Shown: piece after piece, positions 35,624-43,699 of the stretch
Numbering within the stretch: the stretch's first letter is position 1
Layout of the letters: each line of letters begins with the position of its first letter
Assembly: GCA_046327755.1 (NCBI GenBank)
Contig: JAXLXW010000004.1
Location: forward strand, 248,001 to 312,000
DNA from: SCN-70-22 sp046327755
GTDB taxonomy: Bacteria; Gemmatimonadota; Gemmatimonadetes; Gemmatimonadales; Gemmatimonadaceae
DNA length: 64,000 nucleotides
Direction of reading: 5' to 3'
Notes under the pieces: generated by a model
What the model saw: the letters and a program-made list of their open reading frames with translations, nothing else
Databases searched by the model: none
Told to the model about the DNA's origin: nothing
Translations under genes and position numbers: made by a program

Positions 35624-36196
35624 CTAGGGGGCTCCGGGAATGCCGAGAGGAAAGCGTTCGAGGACGCGATACGTGGGGCCGCCGCGCGCCAGTGTGCTAT
35701 GCACGAGGGCAACGTCGCGCACCGGGACCGTCCACGTGTCGCGCAGCGCGTTCACGGTGCGTTCGAGCGACGCCGCGTCGTTCGTCGCGAGCCCGTGCTC
35801 CACGCGTCCCAGGGTGATGTGGCCCCGAAAGGGGCGCGATTCTCGTTGGATGCCCAGCGGGAGGAGCGCGTCGTCGACCTGGCGGGCCATGGCAGCGAGT
35901 GGAGCGAGCGGATGCATGCCTAGCCATACGACGCGAGGGCGCCGGAAGTTTGGGAAGGCGCCCGCGCCGCGGATCGTAGCCTCGCACCCCGGCACACGAA
36001 CCAGCGGCGACCGAAGCGCACCCTCCAGGCGCCGCTCATCACCATCAGCTCGTTCGCCGAGGAACTTCACGGTCAGGTGCAACAACTCCGGGCGCACCCA
36101 GCGCACGCCGGTGACCGTGGCGCGCACCTCGGCCGTCGCACGCCCGATCGACTCGCGCACGTCGTCAGGCAGGGTGACCGCCAGAAAGAGGCGCAT
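35624..36196 (-). CDS. thpR: RNA 2',3'-cyclic phosphodiesterase
   Basis: 190 residues of the 2H phosphoesterase (LigT/ThpR) family. Starts MRLFLAVTLPDDVRES. The two catalytic motifs are HLTVKFLG near 41-48 and HITLGRVE near 126-133. The enzyme opens 2',3'-cyclic phosphates in RNA. It overlaps the preceding gene by 32 bases. Confidence 0.92.
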   Translation of the reverse strand: MRLFLAVTLPDDVRESIGRATAEVRATVTGVRWVRPELLHLTVKFLGERADGDERRLEGALRSPLVRVPGCEATIRGAGAFPNFRRPRVVWLGMHPLAPLAAMARQVDDALLPLGIQRESRPFRGHITLGRVEHGLATNDAASLERTVNALRDTWTVPVRDVALVHSTLARGGPTYRVLERFPLGIPGAP

Positions 36197-36611
36197 CGAC
36201 GGGTGAAGGCAATGGAGGGAGCGGGATCTCGAGGGCGACATGCGAATAGCCGGCGGCCAGCGCGGCCTGCACCACGGCGCGTCGCGTCGAGGCGTCGAGC
36301 GAGAGGGTGGCGTCGGTCGAGTGTGCCGGCGAGGGCGTCAACGGCTGCACCGTGGCGGCTGGTACCTCGTGATCGAGTGCGGGAGCGGACGTCACGGGAG
36401 GCGGGGTGGTCGGTGCCATCGGGACGAGGATGGCGAGGGCGCCCCGCTCCTCGACGCGCGCAGGCAGGAACATGGCGTCCAGCGAGGCCTGGAAGCGCCC
36501 CAGCGCAGCAGATGACGTGGCAGCGGCCTGCACCGCGGTTCCGGTGGAGACGGTCGCCGACTGCGCCGAACCCGCGGCGCTCCCCCGTTCGCCTGCGTTC
36601 GGCGCGCTCAC
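36165..36611 (-). CDS. Unknown protein coupled to larE
   Basis: 148 residues from GTG 36611, which overlaps the larE stop (GTGA). It is Ala/Thr/Pro-rich with no signal peptide. The last 40 residues contain RRAVVQAALAAGYSHVALEI, which resembles the end of LarE itself (VRAAGFARVAIDLRGF). It could be a degenerate copy of that segment or a partner domain. Not recognised as a named family. Confidence 0.55.
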   Translation of the reverse strand: MSAPNAGERGSAAGSAQSATVSTGTAVQAAATSSAALGRFQASLDAMFLPARVEERGALAILVPMAPTTPPPVTSAPALDHEVPAATVQPLTPSPAHSTDATLSLDASTRRAVVQAALAAGYSHVALEIPLPPLPSPVDAPLSGGHPA

Positions 36612-37507
36612 GCCGACTCCCTGCCGGCTGCAACGCCCCCGAGGACGTTGAGTGATCCCGAGCGGAATCCCCTCAGGTCGATGGCCACGCGGGCGAAGCC
36701 GGCGGCGCGCACGGCACTCGCCAGCTGCACGGCGCGCGCCGGCTCGAGCCACGACTGGAGGACGCTCGCCGATAGCTCGACACGAGCGAGGTCGCCGTGG
36801 TAGCGCACGCGCATGTCACCCGTCACCCCCAGCGCGCGCAGCGCGGACTCGGCGCGCTCGACGCTCGCCAAGCGCTCGGGAGTGACCGAGGTCCCGTACG
36901 GAAGGCGCGACGAGAGGCACGGCGACGAGGGCTGCGACCAGGTCGGAATCCCTCGCCGCTGCGACAACAGGCGAATATCGGACTTGGTGAGTCCGAGTTC
37001 GGCCATGGGCGACAAGACGCCGTGCTCGCGCGCGGCGGCAGCACCCGGGCGGTAGTCGCCAAGGTCATCGGCGTTCGTGCCATCGACGACCACCGACAGT
37101 CCGCGAGCACGCGCGATGGGGGTGAGCACGTCCCACAGCTCGGTCTTGCAGTAGTAGCAGCGGTTGACCGGGTTGGCGGCGTAGCGCGGATCGTTCAGCT
37201 CATCGGTGTCGACCTCCAGCACGGGTATGCCGAACTGGTCGGCGACCCCGCGCGCGGTGGCCCACTGCACCGCGGGGTACGACGCACTGCGACCGATCAC
37301 CGCCAGGACATGCTCGCGCCCCAGTACCTCGACGGCGAGCGCCGCGAGATAGGCCGAATCGACACCTCCCGAGAAACCGACGAGCGCGGAGCCGCGCGCG
37401 CGCAGCCAGTCGGCGAGCGACGCCTCGCGCGCCAGCGCGATCGCCTCGTGGGGCGACGATGTCGACGTCGATTCTGGGGCGACGCGCTCGCGGAGGGGGT
37501 GGGACAT
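36608..37507 (-). CDS. larE: ATP-dependent sacrificial sulfur transferase LarE
   Basis: 299 residues. PP-loop GFSGGVDSAYLAALA; RCYYCKTELWDVL; VVDGTNADDLGDYRPG; SSPCLSSRLPYG with the cysteine expected to donate sulfur; C-terminal RGFRSGSLN. LarE builds the nickel-pincer cofactor of lactate racemase and related enzymes by thiolating the LarB product. No larA, larB or larC is in this window. It lies nine bases after comM. Confidence 0.93.
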   Translation of the reverse strand: MSHPLRERVAPESTSTSSPHEAIALAREASLADWLRARGSALVGFSGGVDSAYLAALAVEVLGREHVLAVIGRSASYPAVQWATARGVADQFGIPVLEVDTDELNDPRYAANPVNRCYYCKTELWDVLTPIARARGLSVVVDGTNADDLGDYRPGAAAAREHGVLSPMAELGLTKSDIRLLSQRRGIPTWSQPSSPCLSSRLPYGTSVTPERLASVERAESALRALGVTGDMRVRYHGDLARVELSASVLQSWLEPARAVQLASAVRAAGFARVAIDLRGFRSGSLNVLGGVAAGRESA

Positions 37508-37516
37508 GCGGCAAAG

Positions 37517-39154
37517 TTACGCGACCTCCACACGCGCGGGCAGGTTGTCGTGCGTGCGAACGAACAGCGCCTCCGCGACGTGTGCGCGCTCGACGCGATC
37601 GTGCTCGTCGAGGTCGGCGATGGTGCGCGCGACCTTCAGCACGCGGTGATAGCCGCGCGCCGAGAGCGCCAGTCGTTCCGCCGAGTTCGCGAGGAGTGCG
37701 CGCGCGTCGTCGGCGATGGGGGTGTTGGCATCCAACCATCGACCGGCGACGTGCGCGTTGCACGTCACCCGCCGGAGCTTGCGATATCGATCCAACTGCC
37801 GAGCGCGCGCCGCTACCACGCGCGTGCGCACCGCGGCCGACGACTCGCCTTCGCTCCCCGCGCCGAGGGTCGCGATGGAGACTGCGGGGACATGCACCGT
37901 CATGTCGAGCCGATCGGCGAGCGGACCGGAGACACGACTCCGATGCCGGGCAACGTCGGCGCTGGAGCAAGTGCAGCGCAGCGAGGACGTCACCGCCGGA
38001 TCGCCCGCCGTGGTCGACGACGTCGCCGCATGCCCCGCGTGCCCGCACGGGCAGGGGTTCATTGCCCCGACCAGAGCGAACTTGGCCGGAAAGGCCAGCG
38101 ACTGCTGGGCGCGCGAGATGAGGACGCGTCCGTCCTCCATCGGTTGTCGCAGGGCGTCGAGGACGGAGCGCGGCATCTCCTGCAGTTCGTCGAGGAAGAG
38201 GACGCCGTGGTGAGCCAGGCTCACTTCCCCCGGGCGCGGGAGCGACCCGCCGCCGATGAGCGCGGCGACGGAGAGGGTGTGGTGCGGGGCGCGAAAGGGG
38301 CGTTCGGCGACGTAGCGACCGCGCGTCCGGAGGAGTCCGGCGACGGACTGCACGGCCATGACCTCGAGTGCCTCCGCCTCGCTCAGGGGTGGGAGAATCC
38401 CGGCCAGGCGGCGGGCGAGCATCGTCTTGCCCCCGCCAGGTGGGCCCACGAACAGGAGCGCGTGCCCCCCGGCGGCCGCAATCTCGAGCGCCCGCTTGGC
38501 GGATTCCTGTCCCACGACGTCGCGCAGGTCGAGCCGTTCGTCGCCCCCCAGCGGGCCGTCGGCGACAGCGTTCGCATCGCCGGGCGTTCCAGCGCCCCTC
38601 GCGGCGAGGGCGCGCCATCGTTCGCCGCCCTCGCGCAGGGCGACGACCAATTCTGCCAGCGACGCCGGCGCGACGCTCGGGAGCGTGGAGACGACGCGCG
38701 CCTCGCCAAGGTTGGCCGGGGGCACGATGAGTCTGAGGCGATCGTCCGATGCCGCATAGCGAGACGGGGCGAGGTGCAACGCAATGGGGACGACGCCGCG
38801 CACCCCGCGCAGCGACCCATCGAGCCCCAGTTCACCTAACGCGGCGATGCCGGCGACGGCGCCGGGGTCGAGCTGCCCGGTCGCGACCAGTACGCCGAGC
38901 GCGATCGGAAGGTCGAAGGCGGTGCCGTCCTTGCGTTGGTCCCCGGGGGCGAGGTTGATGGTGTAGCGCCTTGGCGGCACGAGGAAGCCGGCGTTGGTGA
39001 GCGCCGCGGCGACGCGCTCCTTCGCCTCCTTCACGGCCCCCGCCGCGAGGCCGACGATGGTCCACTGCGGGAGCCCCTGCGCCGCGTCCACTTCGACGGT
39101 GACGTCGTACGCCTCGACCCCGAGGACGGCGGCTGAACGAATGGCTGCGAGCAT
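37517..39154 (-). CDS. comM: ComM/YifB-family Mg-chelatase-like AAA+ ATPase
   Basis: 545 residues. N-terminal Lon-S5-like domain (VEAYDVTVEVDAAQGLPQWT, INLAPGDQRKDGTAFDLPIA), then AAA+ with Walker A FVGPPGGGKTMLARRLAG and Walker B LFLDELQEM, then the C-terminal Mg-chelatase domain with NPCPCGH and ARGYHRVLKVARTIADL. In Gram-negative bacteria ComM is a branch-migration helicase for natural transformation. This makes uptake of DNA plausible, but no other competence gene is in the window. Confidence 0.94.
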   Translation of the reverse strand: MLAAIRSAAVLGVEAYDVTVEVDAAQGLPQWTIVGLAAGAVKEAKERVAAALTNAGFLVPPRRYTINLAPGDQRKDGTAFDLPIALGVLVATGQLDPGAVAGIAALGELGLDGSLRGVRGVVPIALHLAPSRYAASDDRLRLIVPPANLGEARVVSTLPSVAPASLAELVVALREGGERWRALAARGAGTPGDANAVADGPLGGDERLDLRDVVGQESAKRALEIAAAGGHALLFVGPPGGGKTMLARRLAGILPPLSEAEALEVMAVQSVAGLLRTRGRYVAERPFRAPHHTLSVAALIGGGSLPRPGEVSLAHHGVLFLDELQEMPRSVLDALRQPMEDGRVLISRAQQSLAFPAKFALVGAMNPCPCGHAGHAATSSTTAGDPAVTSSLRCTCSSADVARHRSRVSGPLADRLDMTVHVPAVSIATLGAGSEGESSAAVRTRVVAARARQLDRYRKLRRVTCNAHVAGRWLDANTPIADDARALLANSAERLALSARGYHRVLKVARTIADLDEHDRVERAHVAEALFVRTHDNLPARVEVA

Positions 39155-39315
39155 GGACGGACGATGGCGCTTGGGCTCCGCCGGGGACGTACCATTTTCA
39201 CGCGCATGGTCGCATTTCCTTGCCGAGCGAGCCGCCGTTGCCGTCCCGCGCCGCGCCGGTACCTTACGCGGCGCGACGGACGGTGGCCGGTTCGACCGGC
39301 GCGGGCGCGGTTGGC

Positions 39316-39387
39316 CGCATGGTCGCCCGCACGGTCGCCCGCACGGAATCCCGTATGGTCGCCCGTACCTCTGGCCGCGCCGTCGCC
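39316..39387. repeat. Six 12-bp tandem repeats between divergent genes
   Basis: Six units of 12 bp, consensus CGCACGGTCGCC, at 39316, 39328, 39340, 39352, 39364 and 39376; units five and six are degenerate. They lie in the 268-bp gap between comM (-) and the esterase (+). The gap shows no other gene. Confidence 0.75.
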
Positions 39388-39422
39388 CGCCTGACGCACG
39401 TTCCTCCCTCGTCCCCGCCGTC

Positions 39423-40187
39423 ATGTCGATCCAGTACGTCGATCCTTCCCTTCCGCGCGTCATCGATGGCTGGCGCTCTCCGCGCCTTGGGCTCTCGATG
39501 CCGATCGTCTCGTACGGCTATGCCGGGATGCCGATCCTTCTCTTCCCGACGGCGGCGGCCGACTTCCTCGAGAACGAGCGCTTCTTCCTCGTGAAGGCGA
39601 TCGAGAGCGCGCTCTTCGCGGGGCGTGTCCGGCTCTTCTCGATCGACAGCATCAACTCCTACGCCTGGATGGACAAGGAGACGCCGGTTCCCGAGAAGGC
39701 GCGGCGCCAGGCGCTGTACTCGGCCTACATCGAGGAAGAAGTCGTTCCCTACATTCGAAATGTCTGTCGCGACGGCGGGGCGCGCGCGCTCACGACGGGC
39801 GCATCGTTTGGCGCGTTTCACGCCGCCAACGCCTTCTTCCGGCGCCCCGACCTGTTTGGCGGGACCATCGCGATGTCGGGCTTCTACGACCTGGCCCCGA
39901 ACTACCTGCACGGCTACCGCGACGACAACGTCTACTTCAACAACCCGATGTGGTACCTGCCGGGAGTCGAGGGGGCGGCGCTCGATCGCATGCGCCACGA
40001 CGCGCGCATCGTGATCGTCTCCGGGCAGGGGGCGTACGAAGCGCCGGACGCCTCCAGGGCGCTCTCCGAGATGCTGCACGCCAAGGGGATCCCGCACTGG
40101 CTCGACCTGTGGGGGCACGACATCCGGCACGACTGGCCCGCGTGGCGACAGATGCTCCCGTATCACCTGTCGCAGATGGGGCTCTAG
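39423..40187 (+). CDS. Alpha/beta-hydrolase esterase
   Basis: 254 residues of a putative-esterase (enterochelin-esterase/esterase D-like) family. Nucleophile elbow GASFGAFHAANAFF near 125; acid candidate after IVSGQGAYE; His in LWGHDIRHDWPAW. No signal peptide, so cytoplasmic. It starts at ATG 39423 after the 12-bp repeat array. Substrate unknown. Confidence 0.82.
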   Translation: MSIQYVDPSLPRVIDGWRSPRLGLSMPIVSYGYAGMPILLFPTAAADFLENERFFLVKAIESALFAGRVRLFSIDSINSYAWMDKETPVPEKARRQALYSAYIEEEVVPYIRNVCRDGGARALTTGASFGAFHAANAFFRRPDLFGGTIAMSGFYDLAPNYLHGYRDDNVYFNNPMWYLPGVEGAALDRMRHDARIVIVSGQGAYEAPDASRALSEMLHAKGIPHWLDLWGHDIRHDWPAWRQMLPYHLSQMGL

Positions 40188-40240
40188 GCCGCGCGCGAAT
40201 TGCAGCTGTCGGACGCTCTGGGCGCGTCCCCGCCGCCGGG

Positions 40241-41434
40241 TCAGTCGATGGCCGCCGCGACTTCCTCGTCGATCGAACGCGCCGTCGCCAGCCGCATCTC
40301 CGAACCGCGGATCATCCCGAGGAAGGCCTCGGCGATGGTGCCGTCGAACTCGGTCCCGACGCGCCGCTCGATGTAGGCGAGGATCGACGCGGTGTCCCAC
40401 GCCACGCGATACGGGCGGTGCGTGCGCAGGGCGTCGAAGACGTCGCAGACGTGCACGAGGCGGCTCGCGTGGTGGCAGTCGCGCCGGGTGCAGCGCGTGG
40501 GATAGCCCCCCCCGTCGATCATGATGTGGTGCTCGAACGCCACGACGGCGCTCAGGTCGAGATGGCGGTCGGCCTCGAGGATCAGGCGCGCCCCCTCGAC
40601 GGTGTGGGAGCGCATGAGGGCGAACTCCTCGTCGGTGAGCGCGCCCGGCTTGCGCAGCACCTCGGGCGGGATCTTCACCTTGCCCAGGTCGTGCAACAAC
40701 CCCGCGACCCCGTAGCTCCGCACCTCGCGCGCCGACAATCCGAGACGTTCGGCCAGCGCCATCGCCAGCACCGAGACGTTGAGCGAGTGCGTCGTGGTGT
40801 ACTGGTCGAATTCCTTGAGGCTCAGGAGCGGGATGAGTGCGCGCGCCGACCCGTGCATCGCACTGGTCAGCGACTGCACGACCGCCTCGGCTTCCGCCAG
40901 CGGCAACGTGCGATGCGCCAGGACCTCGTCGTGCATCCAGCTCACAACATCGGCTTCCTCCGAGAGATCGAGGCGCTGCGCCTCGTCCATCGCCTCTTCC
41001 AGTTCCTCGTCGCAGCCTTCGCCCACGACACCGACGGCACCGAAGCGAATGGGCGTCGTGCGCTGCGTCGTCATCGGCGCGAGCGGCTTGTCCTTCATCC
41101 CGGGGGCGAGGGCCACGCGACCCAGCAGCTCCTCGAGGAAGTCTCGGTACATCTCGAGGTCCACCGCCGTCTCGAACTCCATGCGCTGCACCCCAACGCT
41201 GGAGAATCGCTGGGCCCAGTCCCAGTCCGCCAGGTCGCGCAACGGGCGCTGGGCGTAGATCACCTCGCGTCCGAGGAACGAGAAGACCGGGGCGGGATCG
41301 ATCGCCTGGAGCGTGCGCAGCCGGGCGAACGAGGCGTCGGCGGCGCGAGCGCGCGCCGGGTGCCCCTCGGCGTAGAGCGACATCTTGGCCAGCGCCTGCG
41401 CCAGCGACGTGAGGTACAGCGTGGCCTCGGTCAT
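40241..41434 (-). CDS. HD-GYP-domain phosphodiesterase
   Basis: 397 residues. The first 190 are helical and unrecognised. The HD-GYP domain spans about 195-370: HSLNVSVLAMALAERLG, LLHDLGKVKIP, HTVEGARLI and HHIMIDGGGYP. Such domains hydrolyse c-di-GMP, with metal ligands from the HD and HHxxxDGxGYP motifs, all present. ATG overlaps the TGA of the helical-repeat gene (ATGA), so the two are made together. Confidence 0.92.
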   Translation of the reverse strand: MTEATLYLTSLAQALAKMSLYAEGHPARARAADASFARLRTLQAIDPAPVFSFLGREVIYAQRPLRDLADWDWAQRFSSVGVQRMEFETAVDLEMYRDFLEELLGRVALAPGMKDKPLAPMTTQRTTPIRFGAVGVVGEGCDEELEEAMDEAQRLDLSEEADVVSWMHDEVLAHRTLPLAEAEAVVQSLTSAMHGSARALIPLLSLKEFDQYTTTHSLNVSVLAMALAERLGLSAREVRSYGVAGLLHDLGKVKIPPEVLRKPGALTDEEFALMRSHTVEGARLILEADRHLDLSAVVAFEHHIMIDGGGYPTRCTRRDCHHASRLVHVCDVFDALRTHRPYRVAWDTASILAYIERRVGTEFDGTIAEAFLGMIRGSEMRLATARSIDEEVAAAID

Positions 41435-43521
41435 CCGGTGGCCCCCATTCCCGTGGTATCGGCGCGCGCGTGCGCGGCGCGGCGCATCGCGTCGTCGCGA
41501 CTGCGTTTCGCCAGCTGCAAGGCCTGCTCGGCCCGCGAGTCGCCGCCGTGGTATTGCGCGAGGGCGCCGATGATCGCCAGCACCTCGCTGCTCGCCTTGC
41601 GCAGGCGAACGCCGCCCGAGAGCCAGCGTGTGGTCAGCACCTGCGACAGGAGCCATTCCAGCGTCTCGGCGCTCCGCACGCTGGCGATCGCGCGCACCAT
41701 GCGCGCGCGCATCTCGCCCGCGAGCTGCGGCTCGTCGAAGCGTCGCATCAGGATGCGCGCCGCCTCGGGGGAGCATTGGCGCATCACCGCCGCCACAGCC
41801 ATGCCCAGCGTGCGCTCGTCCGCGTCGATGAGGCCGAGTCGCGCCCCTTGCGTGCGCGTCTGGTCGTGCTTGAGGAGGTAGCGAATCGCCTCGCGCCGGA
41901 CGTGGACGTCGGCGTGACGCGCGAGGGAGACCGGATCGACTCCTTCGGGCCAGCGATCGAGGCGGTCGAAGAGCGCCACCAGGTGGCGCAACGCGCGCGG
42001 GGGAAGGGTCGGAAAGACCGCCGACAGCGGGGGGAGCACGTCCTCGCCGAGTCGCGCCAGCAGCTCGACGATCCACGCCGCGTCGCTATCGCTGCGGCGA
42101 ATCAGCGCCTGCAGCAACGGGTCGAGGGCGCGAAGGCCGAGGCGGTCGATCGCGTGCGAGAGCACCGGGACCTCGGGGCGGTCCGAGGCCAGCTGCTCGC
42201 GCAGCATCGCGTCGTTCAGGAGACGTCCCTCGAGCGAGTCGCGCGCATCCGACGGCGGGTACCGGAGCAGGCGCTCGAGCGTCGCGGCGACCCCTTCCCG
42301 CATCACGAGCCGGCCCAATGCGGCCTCGGTGCTGGGCGAGACCACCTGCGCGTCGAGGCTGATCTCGAGCATTCGCTCCGGTTCGCACGTGTCGCGATGG
42401 CGGTCGCGCGCGACGTGCGAGCCGTGCTGGGAGAGCTCCGTGAGCACCACGGTGTAGGTCTCGGGATTCGGGTCGTCGAGCGTCCAGTCGCGCAGCAGCC
42501 GACCAACCACGCGACGGAGCGCCTGGTCCATCTGGCGTGACCCGCTTTTCCCCCCAGACGCGCCCCGGGCGAGCTTCTGCAGGAGTCGCAGCATCGAGCC
42601 CGAGATCGGCGCGCCGTCCTGGGTGGCGGCGACGCGCACCAGGTCGACCACGGCCTGCCCCCCGAGGACGCGGGAAGCGCGGTGGAGGAGTGCCTTGCGC
42701 TTCGTCGTGTCGCCCCCCATGTCGAGAAGCATCGCGACCGTCTGCTCGCTGAGGAGCTCGATCAGCTGCGTCACCCGCTGGCGCAGGACCGTCGCCGCCG
42801 CCCCGCCGTGTTCGATCGTGTCGAGCGCCTGGCGCAGCGCGTCGAGGAGCGCGTCTCGCCCCCCGGGAGAGCCGGCGCGGGCCTCGAAGGCCTGCGCGAG
42901 CTCGACGGGCGACCGCAGCTCGCCCCCCCCGCCCCCCGCACCACCATCGCCGGCCAGCGCGGCCCGGGCGAGCGCGGTCCACACGACGTCCATGCGCGAT
43001 CCCGCGGTCGTCGACTCGCCCCCCTCGCCTTCTGCCCCTCCGTCGAGCAGCGCCAGCTGGTTGAACGCGACCGGTACGACGTGGATGTGACTCCACTGCT
43101 CCACAACGTCCTGCGCCTGCGCCCCCAGTGCCTCGCCGCCACGACTGGTCGCGGCCGCCAGCCGCGCGACGAAGTCATCCAGTTCCGCCCGGGAGACCCC
43201 GGCAATGATCCGCACCCCCCCGAGCAGGTGGTCGTGCAGTCGCTCGGCGAGTTCGCTCATGAGCGGGTTGTGCGGGTCGGTCGACACCCCGTCGAGGATG
43301 AGGTGCGAGCGCCCGACGCCGATCGAGAGCTCCGGACGGGAGGCGAGGAGGCCGGTAAGGCGGTCCAGGACCCCCTCCACTGCCCCCTGCTGCATCGGGT
43401 GCCCTGCCGGGTAGATCCCGCGCTTGTGCACGGCCACGGCCAGCTCCTGCGCGAACTCTCGAAGTTCGGGCGGGAGCGCCTCGGACAGTGTGGGCGGGGC
43501 GACGGGGGTGGGATGCGTCAT
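41431..43521 (-). CDS. HEAT-like helical-repeat protein coupled to the HD-GYP gene
   Basis: 696 residues, no membrane segment. The N-terminal 160 residues include FAQELAVAVHKRGIYPAGHP, a segment also echoed in the HD-GYP partner (LAQALAKMSLYAEGHP). A Gly/Ala-rich linker follows near 190-200. From about 430 there are repeated two-helix units like HEAT repeats (LVMREGVAATLERLL, RKASSEVLAIIGALA). Not a named family. A scaffold or sensor for the phosphodiesterase is inferred from coupling and the shared N-terminal segment. Confidence 0.7.
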   Translation of the reverse strand: MTHPTPVAPPTLSEALPPELREFAQELAVAVHKRGIYPAGHPMQQGAVEGVLDRLTGLLASRPELSIGVGRSHLILDGVSTDPHNPLMSELAERLHDHLLGGVRIIAGVSRAELDDFVARLAAATSRGGEALGAQAQDVVEQWSHIHVVPVAFNQLALLDGGAEGEGGESTTAGSRMDVVWTALARAALAGDGGAGGGGGELRSPVELAQAFEARAGSPGGRDALLDALRQALDTIEHGGAAATVLRQRVTQLIELLSEQTVAMLLDMGGDTTKRKALLHRASRVLGGQAVVDLVRVAATQDGAPISGSMLRLLQKLARGASGGKSGSRQMDQALRRVVGRLLRDWTLDDPNPETYTVVLTELSQHGSHVARDRHRDTCEPERMLEISLDAQVVSPSTEAALGRLVMREGVAATLERLLRYPPSDARDSLEGRLLNDAMLREQLASDRPEVPVLSHAIDRLGLRALDPLLQALIRRSDSDAAWIVELLARLGEDVLPPLSAVFPTLPPRALRHLVALFDRLDRWPEGVDPVSLARHADVHVRREAIRYLLKHDQTRTQGARLGLIDADERTLGMAVAAVMRQCSPEAARILMRRFDEPQLAGEMRARMVRAIASVRSAETLEWLLSQVLTTRWLSGGVRLRKASSEVLAIIGALAQYHGGDSRAEQALQLAKRSRDDAMRRAAHARADTTGMGATG

Positions 43522-43529
43522 GGCGGGGT

Positions 43530-43550
43530 ATCGGCCGCAGGCCGGCCGAT
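43530..43550 (-). promoter_or_regulatory. Leader hairpin before the helical-repeat gene
   Basis: ATCGGCCG and CGGCCGAT form a perfect 8-bp stem with a 5-nt loop. The minus-strand ATG (43521) is eight bases downstream and a CTTTTTGTT stretch is just upstream. It could mask the ribosome-binding region, or end transcription coming from the plus side. Confidence 0.4.
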
Positions 43551-43699
43551 AACAAAAAGACGATTGCCACGACCCTTCGTTACCGTCCGCCCACCAGACG
43601 CACTGTCTCTCCTCACCCGGTGCGCCTGACCGCCGTTCTCCGGGAATTCTCGGCAGCCGCAATGCCCTCCATGAGCGGCTGCCAACATCGGCGGCGACG

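Noticed and set aside
36608..37507. Lactate racemase maturation system
   Set aside because: Only larE is present; larA, larB and larC are absent from the window, so the end product cannot be assigned.
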